From: Pachyseris speciosa
Taxonomy: Eukaryota > Cnidaria > Anthozoa > Scleractinia > Pachyseridae
Direction of reading: 5' to 3'
Length of the DNA: 64,000 nt
Assembly: GCA_016490735.1 (NCBI GenBank)
Contig: JAEMWC010000165.1
Span: 922,501 to 986,500, forward strand
The first letter of the stretch is position 1. Every line of letters starts with the position of its first letter. The notes below the pieces were generated by a model. That model was not told where the DNA came from. It ran no database searches and was given only the letters and a program-made list of their open reading frames with translations. The position numbers were made by a program, and so were the translations under genes. Below are positions 57,463 to 64,000 of the stretch, one piece after another.

Positions 57463-60400
57463 GCTGAAGCCACTCAAAGGGTATTAAGGCCACAAGGTAG
57501 CGGGCATTACCCCTTAAATCTACCAAAGCAAAGATTGAGCCCAAGCATTAGCAACCATGCCGGACAGCTGTTTCGGTTGTATAAGAAAGTTTATTCACAG
57601 ATAAAAACACGTTAAAAGACAAACAAAGACAAAGACAATAAAACAAAGGCGCACGCAATATTCAGAAGTACATCAGACAGTCAACGTTTATCCGGAGTAG
57701 GCGATCTGATACAAAAAAAAATCCCTAAATAAAGTCCCTGAGGCCACAGGCTAAACAAATTCCTTATATAGGGCCTTTGATTATATAGTCCACGAACAGC
57801 GCACAGACAATGCGCGGACATGAAAGAAGGACGACTAAATAAAGATCCTCGGAAGCCCATCCTCCACAGCACAGAAATCGTCGATCAAAACAGGATTCGG
57901 AGAGCCGAATAAAGTCCAACGAAATTCTCCTCCGTACATCGTTCGTAATATAACGAATGATAGCCCTATGATCTTCTTTACCATTGAAAAATACGGCCTT
58001 ATTGCGAAACACCCAAATGCCGTAGAGGATGGACTTAAGAAGAAAATGTGCGACTCTGGCAGAAATTACGGGCCATAAAAAGAAAAAGACAAAAAGACAA
58101 TTAACACGGAAATTAAGACACAGTGGGAGAGACATAATCGGCTAAAAAGGGGTCCACACACTTTTAACACGAGGGCAATTAAGAAAACAATGATCGATAG
58201 TCTCCTGTCTAGGGCACAACGCACAAACCCCAGAATTAATGATTCCCCAACGCTTTAAAGAATCACGGACCTTGATACCGCGCAAGGCAATCAACCACAA
58301 AAGATCATTCTTGAAATTTTCAGTAAAACGATCCCGGACAAGAGACCAGTAATGATCAAGAGAAGCCGGAAGGACGAGGGAGAAAAGAAGACCAGAACTT
58401 CGGGAGAAGAGGGGAAGAAGAACGATGCGAGAGGAGAGAACTATAAATCTTACGAGATACAAGATCATCAACTGACGAAACTTGAGCTAGAACTCGAAGA
58501 CAAACATCATAGAAAGGAGTGGGATGACTCGCGTTAGGAGTGAAAGAATCACGCAATCCAGCCCACTCAGCCCGCGCGGATGCAAGGCATCGGCCAACGA
58601 AATATTTACATAGGAAAAAACTAGAGTCCTCGGAGGAACTGACGGTGGAAATCATGCAACTTAAACGAAGGGCATCACATTTCAAGGCCAAATTGCAAAT
58701 GCCCAACCCCCTGCACTCTGGTGTAAAAAGCAAGTGTTCATACTTACGGTTTCACAACGCCGGGAACCCCAAAGAAAAGGCCAAATCAATTGATTGACAC
58801 GCGCAAGCACCCACGCGGGCATAATAAGAAATCTCCCGAGATAAAGTAATTTACTAAGGGCAAGAACATTAATTAAAAGGCTCTTACCGACAAAGGACAG
58901 AGACCGAGATTTCCAAAGATCAAGGGATCCCTCTAACTTGTTAAGACGGGGCTGCCAATTATCAATTTCGGTAGGAACAGTGCCGAAAACTACACCTAAA
59001 ACCTTCATCTTGCGTACCCAAGTGAGGCCAAGTGGCGCATCAGTTCCATCGTTCCACGATCCCAGCCACATGGCCTCAGTTTTGGACCTTTTAACTTCGC
59101 ACCAGAACCCTTCTCATAAATAGAAATAACATCAAATAATTTAACAAGAGACCGAAAATCTTTCAAAATTGCCGTAGTATCATCGGCGTACAAACGAACT
59201 TTAGCCTGGCGGCCGCGGGCACCAGGCAAGAGAAAGCCCCTGATCTCAGGACAACTGCGAATTTGACGAGCAAGAGCCTCAATACATAAAACATAAAGCA
59301 GGGGGGATAAGGGGTCACCCTGCCTCACCCCGCGACGTAAAGGAATTTTCTCAGTCAACCATCCATTGAGAAGAATTCGCATGTAAGCACTCTCGTAAAA
59401 GGTGTGAACCCATCTCAGAAAATTTGGGCCAAAACCGAGGTGACAGAGAAGATCTGTTAAAAACGAACGGTCGACACGATCAAAAACCTTCTCCTGGTCA
59501 AGGCTAATGAGAATTGCCGTCTCATCAGTCCGCTCAATGAAATCAAGGACATCTCTTAATAAAACAACATTGGACGAAATCGATCGGCCCGGCACAGAAC
59601 AAGTCTGGTCCGAGTCAACAACAGAACCTAAAACACGAGAAAGGCGACAAGTGATAGCTTTAGAAATAATCTTATAATCTACATTGAGCAAACTGATGGG
59701 ACGCCAATTTTTCAGACTTTTCCTGTCACCTCGCTTTTTGAAACTTAATCGGGTAGCGCTACCATTCATGGAATCGGACAGCGCTCCGTCACTAAAACAT
59801 TCACAAGCAACTCTTAAAAAGAAAGGACCCAAAAGGTGCCAAAAAGCTCTATAGAATTCAACGGTGAAACCGTCTGGACCGGGGACCTACCAAGATTAAG
59901 GTGGTATGTACCTCAAAAAATGCACTTTTTCAACAAGCTCTTTTACAAAATGTAACCAATGCACCTTTAATCTAGACCACAATACAAGTTTATTTATGTG
60001 CTTGTTTGCCCATTATGTTGCTATGGTAACCAGGTGGGCGGGGCTTTACCTGCTGTAAGGTGTCTCTACTATAACATTTCTAACTCTTAAAGTTTTCAAC
60101 AAAACTTTGAAACTTTCAGGAAATAATCTTCAGGGGCACTGCTATGCAATAAACTAAAAAAAAAATGCCATATTGCACTATTAGACTGAAAATTTACACT
60201 ATCATTTTCCTGAGAAGCCAAAATTGACACAAACTTCAAATTTTAAAATTTTGATTTTAAGAGCCATTTGGACCAAACTGGCTATCTGTAGTTCATTGCA
60301 TGCAAAAATATATACACAAACTTCTCTGAAAAAATTAGACAAATCCATCAAATCCTTATAAAAATATCACTGTTACAGTTTTCGCAGTTTCGCAAAATTC

Positions 60401-60480
60401 TAAATACTGAGAAAAGGGCTTTAAAAGTTTTTAAAATTATTTATCAAGAATTTTAACACAGAATATATGGTCTAAAATGT

Positions 60481-61191
60481 CTAAAACTGTCCAGAGGCAT
60501 AATTGGGACCCTCTGCCTGCTTTGTTTTGTCATCTTTTCTTTTTCTTTGGCCCCTGAGAACTTTTCTTCTTCTTTTGGTGTCACCTTGGCTCTTTCTCTG
60601 TGCCAGGTGAACACGTGTTTGATTCTGTTGTTGGCATCCAGCTTCAGTGAACTTTCCTGGAGGAATGCCCAGAGCATCAAAAAGCTTCAAAACAGCAGAA
60701 GTGCCCATATTGAAGTGTGCAACAGCATCATAGAGGCCCATCTCAAGAATTTCTCTACCAACATAGACTTCCTTGGGAATCCGTTGCCACACCATGCCAT
60801 TTAGCGACTCATTTTGATTTTGGGTTTTCCCGTGCAAGCATTTTTCCAATAAGCTATCATCACTGAGTCTCACATACTCAGGTTTGAGCTTTGAAATAAC
60901 TGGCAAGGGAAGTCCAGGTCCATGTTTGTATAGGCTTGTCTTGTTAGCCTTATCTTGCTGGTACCGGCACCAGCTTGTGCTGCCAGGTGGGCAATGGTCG
61001 TGAAGTGGGCGGGACTCACTGGAAGCACAGTGCATAAGACTGGCGTGAATAGCTTTTTTCATTCCTGCCAAATTTCCCACATTGGAACGAATGGCAATTC
61101 CATAGTAATTTTGGAGCTTATCAATGGTTCCATCTGTTAACTTGCCTCTTCCCCACAGCCATTTCTTGATGAAAATCCTCTTTTCTGCCAT
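60481..61191 (-). pseudogene. C-terminal part of a Mutator-like transposase
   Basis: A 236-codon frame whose start is out of register with the N-terminal piece. WGRGKLTDGTIDKLQNYYGI, HDHCPPGSTSWC, LPLPVISKLKPEY and CLHGKTQNQNESLNGMVW are highly conserved blocks of the Mutator-like transposases that are common as uncharacterised proteins in invertebrates. The DDE catalytic core that should lie between NGC and WGRGK is deleted at about 61160. Confidence 0.8.
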
Positions 61192-61937
61192 GTCCCATCA
61201 CAAGACACACCACAATTTACAGGCTCAGATCCAGCAGAATCATTTGGCTCCTTCAGATTCCTTACTTCCTCAGCTGCATTACTCATGCTTTCTTTTGCAA
61301 TAGATCGCAAACAAGATGTAATAACGCCGGAAATCTTCGAATAATTTTTCGCAGCTGGGGGTGGGGGCATGTTCATTAAAGTACAAAATTTTTGTGCACC
61401 TGTACGCCCTTTTCCGAGGGTTCTCATACCATAAACAAGACGTCTGTTTACCTCAAAGCTCTTTCCCTGCTGTTTGGAGGTATAAAATGAATATTTCCAG
61501 CCACAATTTTCGCATAATAAACGCAGGCTCGAGGCACAGCCCTTCCTATTAATTTCGTCTTCCATAAACAGAAGATCTAATTCACCACATTGATGACATC
61601 CCAACATCGAGAGCACATTGCACAATACTTCCATGTCAAAGAACCTGAAGCCTGTAATCGTAGGCCCACTACTAGGTGATGTTTCATCAGGCTTATCCAC
61701 TGGCTTCTTTTCTTCGGTGTCCTCTTTGAGTTTCCGGTAAGAGGCAGACAAAGTTTCCTTTTCCTGATGATCGGGCTCCCGATCGTCAGTTGAAGTATTC
61801 GGCGATTTAAATTCATCTCCAAGCCCATCAGAACCATTTCCTCCATCTACACCGTCTCCCTGATTGTGTTTGGTGAATCTATTGCCGTAAAACTTACGTT
61901 TCTTTCGTCTTTGAGAAGAAAACTTGGGTTTTGCCAT
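61137..61937 (-). pseudogene. N-terminal part of a Mutator-like transposase
   Basis: A 266-codon frame with a Lys/Arg-rich start (SSQRRKKRKFYGNRF), two CxxC pairs (CHQCGELDLLF, CENCGW) and the blocks VNRRLVYGMRTLGKG, KFCTLMNMPPPPAAKNYSKI and VSCDGTWQKRGFSSRNGC. It normally continues into the catalytic core, but here it shifts frame at the deletion point and ends within 5 codons. An AAAATGGCGGC (YY1-like) site lies 36 bases before the start. Confidence 0.8.
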
Positions 61938-62224
61938 TCTGTAGCAGATCGTTCCACAATTTGGAAAACAAAAATGGCGGCATTACGTCCAACTTACATC
62001 AAAACGAGGTCAGAAGCTCAGAATAGGTACCAGTCTCCCAGAGGAGAATAGTGGCGGGACTACGATCTTTTGTCCCTTTCCTGTCGCGAAAACTGACGCG
62101 TAAATAAACCTGTTTCCATGGCAACGAATCGACATGTCCTTGTTTGAGCTGAAATATTTCTTTTTCCGTTCAGATATTAGCAGAAAAACCCCTCTCAGAA
62201 TAAAAACAAGGCATTGAAGGTTTG

Positions 62225-63274
62225 AAAATCAATAAAAAAAATTTTTAACCAATATTCGAAATTTTTGCGTTTTTTGAGGGAGAAGGGCGAAATCGCGATC
62301 ACTTTCGGTGAGAGAATTAACGAACAAAACCTTGTAGCAGTCGTTGTTTACAAACGGGATCAATAGGCTCAGGGATAAATAAATCAGTATAAAAACACAC
62401 GTGCGCGTGTTCAATTCCCTCACGGGCAAAAAACCACGATCCCATCTGCATTTAAAATAGAAGACACAAAAGCTCACGTTCTAATTTAAAGAAGGCTTCT
62501 CACCGTCTTCGAACCATTGAACCCGACTACGAATTTTTTGGCACCTTCCAGGTCCCTTAAGGTAAGCTCTTTAAGTCGAGATTCGAGGGAGACAATTGTT
62601 GAAACGACAGAATTGTCTCCCTGACAAAGGCGCTGCTTACAACTAATTAGACGATTAGTGAGCTTGACACGCTCGTGGAATAATTCTCTGCGCTTAAGTT
62701 TGGAATAAGAAACAATTTCAGCACGTAAAGAACGCTTAAAAAAATCCCACCAGTCCTTAATAGATAGAAAATTATCAACGCAGGTCGAAAAATCAGTAAT
62801 TCGAGCAGAAATCAAAGAACAAAAATCAGAATCTGAAAGCAACGAGTTATTAAATTTCCACAGACCAGGACCACGTGCGTAATCATTATTCAAACAAACT
62901 TGCAAGCTAACGAAATCATGATCTGAAAAACAACACGGGAGAATATCACAGGACCGAACGGAGGAAGCAAGATTAAAAGAAACAAAAAACTTATCAAGGC
63001 GACTGGCAATTGAAAACTCCGAATTAAACCAAGAGTATTGGCGCAATCTGGGATGAAGTTTTCGCCAAGCATCAGAAGGTCTAAAACAAGAACGAAAGTC
63101 CCCTAAATATTTCGCAACAAAAACATTACCGCCAAGTTTGTCAAACTCACAATGGATAGGATAATAGCATCCGCAGGAAGAAAAAAATCATGAAGATTTT
63201 CAAAGAAGATTTTACGATGGGTTAAATTAACAGAAGCATAAATATTAACGAAATTAATCTTGAAACCATTAGAC

Positions 63275-63275
<1 letters not shown>
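62225..63275 (-). pseudogene. LINE endonuclease-to-RT linker segment
   Basis: Part of the L1/Tx1 element: 63046-62486 is one open frame with SRLDKFFVSFNLASS and CFSDHDFVSLQV (endonuclease end). A single extra A near 62540 shifts the frame. The frame then runs through LNADGIVVF and IEHAHV-type sequence to NSLTESDRDFA at about 62290. Confidence 0.75.

Positions 63276-63330
<55 letters not shown>
63276..63330. repeat. (AGT)n microsatellite, 18 units
   Basis: A perfect AGT run, the 3' tail of the truncated LINE insertion. Confidence 0.95.
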
Positions 63331-63331
<1 letters not shown>

Positions 63332-63666
63332 CTTTATTTCCTCACAAGATAAAAAACACATATCTCATGTCACAATATTTGAGTAAAAAGTATATATATC
63401 TAAGTTATTTACAATTAAAATACGCTCACACAGCTAAATTGTATTTAAAAATTAAGCGATTAATGTAAGAGTTCTTGAATCTATCTGTATTAACTTTCGG
63501 ATACTGACTAGTTTGATTCCTTAAATTGTAAGTCGATACTTTCTTCTTGGGTAATAGTCCCCTTAGAGGGTGTCGGTCAATGCCAGGTACCTTACTAAAT
63601 ACCTTTCTATCCTGCTCTTCTAAAAGGTGCTTGATAGAAAAGGATTTAGATGTATATTTACGTTTG
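63276..63666 (-). mobile_element. 5'-truncated CR1/jockey-like LINE end with (ACT)n tail
   Basis: On -, SIKHLLEEQDRKVFSKVP, HPLRGLLPKKK, YNLRNQTSQYP and DRFKNSYINRLIFKYN end at a stop near 63426. An 85-base 3' UTR and AATAAAGACT follow, then 18 ACT units (63330-63276). TTAGAC flanks both sides (63270-63275, 63667-63672). Removing the insert rejoins the host LINE frame (LLATSNGFK). Short 3' microsatellite tails are typical of CR1/L2-like LINEs. Confidence 0.85.
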
Positions 63667-64000
63667 TTAGACGTAGCTAATAAACTAAGAACACGGCTAT
63701 CAGAATCTTTGCGCCAGGATAAAATCTCACCATGAAAACGATCGGAAACAAGAATAGCCACACCACCCTGTCTGCCAAAGGCAGGCGACCACAAACTAGG
63801 GCCAGACCACCCAGCAGACAGGGCAGTGGGCCTACTGGAACAAGAAACATGAGTTTCCTGAACAAAACAAAAATCATAACTTTTAGCACGATAAAAATCA
63901 TTAACTCCTTACGTAAATCAAAACCCCTTGAATTAAGTGAAAGAAGCTTCACAACAAACAATAACAGGAGCCCATCACTAGGAGCGTACAACTAAACTAT

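Larger units (their letters stand above)
59898..62290 (-). mobile_element. Mutator-like element, internally deleted, inside the LINE
   Basis: The LINE sequence breaks at about 59897 (LGRSPGPDG side) and resumes at about 62290 (SDRDF side) with few codons lost. The ends share a weak inverted repeat, ACCTCAAAAAATGCA at about 59912 against TGCGTTTTTTGAGGG at 62265. A clear target duplication was not found. It contains the two transposase pieces described below. The 600 bases between 59900 and 60480 are AT-rich non-coding. GTATAAAAACACACG at 62388-62402 belongs to the LINE. Confidence 0.7.
57582..63991 (-). mobile_element. L1/Tx1-type LINE, ORF2 broken and interrupted by two insertions; runs off the window
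   Basis: Reading on -: apurinic endonuclease start near 63960 (LLSLNSRGFDLRKE, QETH), continued to about 62880 (FSDHD), linker to about 62300, then after the inserted Mutator-like element the reverse transcriptase from about 59897 (SPGPDGFTVEFYRAFW, LISLDQEKVFDRV, RQGDPLSPLLYVL, YADDTT at about 59180), a zinc-knuckle-like end (CALCPRQETIDHCFLNC, 58142-58250) and a C-terminal tail to about 57680. The 3' end is near 57582 with AATAAA. Several frameshifts and stops (for example near 58140, 58690, 59040, 62540 and 63850) make it inactive. Confidence 0.85.

Noticed and set aside
58352..59123. + strand ORFs of 61-85 codons
   Set aside because: Antisense shadows of the LINE reverse transcriptase on -.

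Overview
The window is animal nuclear DNA: AT-rich, intron-dense and packed with transposable elements. The two host genes, the short introns with GT/AG borders, the tRNA-derived SINEs and the LINE types fit an anthozoan cnidarian, most likely a stony coral. That placement rests on pattern recognition, not on a search.

Two host genes lie tail to tail. On the + strand, 5752-44850 holds a TANGO1/MIA3-type ER exit-site protein. I could assemble 30 coding exons with consistent splice phases (4680 nt, 1559 codons plus stop). They encode a signal peptide, a long acidic luminal region, one clear membrane segment, a long cytosolic coiled coil and a C-terminal proline-rich tail. I see no SH3/MIA domain at the luminal end, where TANGO1 and MIA2 proteins usually have one. 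On the - strand, 54897-48007 holds a homologue of human C19orf47 (uncharacterised, SAM-like N-terminus) in nine coding exons (361 codons plus stop).

The rest is mobile DNA and repeats. Region 1-5000: a decayed LINE end, nested tandem duplications, a tRNA-derived SINE with an 8-bp target duplication, and a second LINE end. Intron 3 of the TANGO1-like gene (9001-18797) is a nest of elements: a LINE end, SINE pieces, a TA-flanked CAGT...ACTG transposon (full copy at 6905-8510 in intron 2, a related partial copy from 10139), a GGCCGGCC-ended element inside that partial copy, a Tc1-type transposase pseudogene followed at once by two histone-type 3' stem-loops, a 2.4-kb element with GTGACCTCTC ends, and a TTAA-flanked piggyBac-like element. 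An inverted second copy of the piggyBac-like element sits in an intron of the C19orf47-like gene. Intron 7 carries an inverted pair of an unrecognised repeat, one copy with a 209-bp internal triplication.

Region 55-64 kb is retroelement-rich: a BEL/Pao pol fragment on +, then one L1/Tx1-type LINE on - (57582 to beyond the window end). That LINE is interrupted by an internally deleted Mutator-like element (about 59898-62290) and by a 5'-truncated CR1/jockey-type LINE (63276-63666, 6-bp target duplication).

The items most worth following up are the histone-type stem-loops directly after a transposase stop codon, the TANGO1-like protein without a visible SH3 domain, the intronic 85-nt foldback, the family of non-autonomous transposons with repeat-filled ends, and a dispersed ~125-bp repeat shared by both genes.
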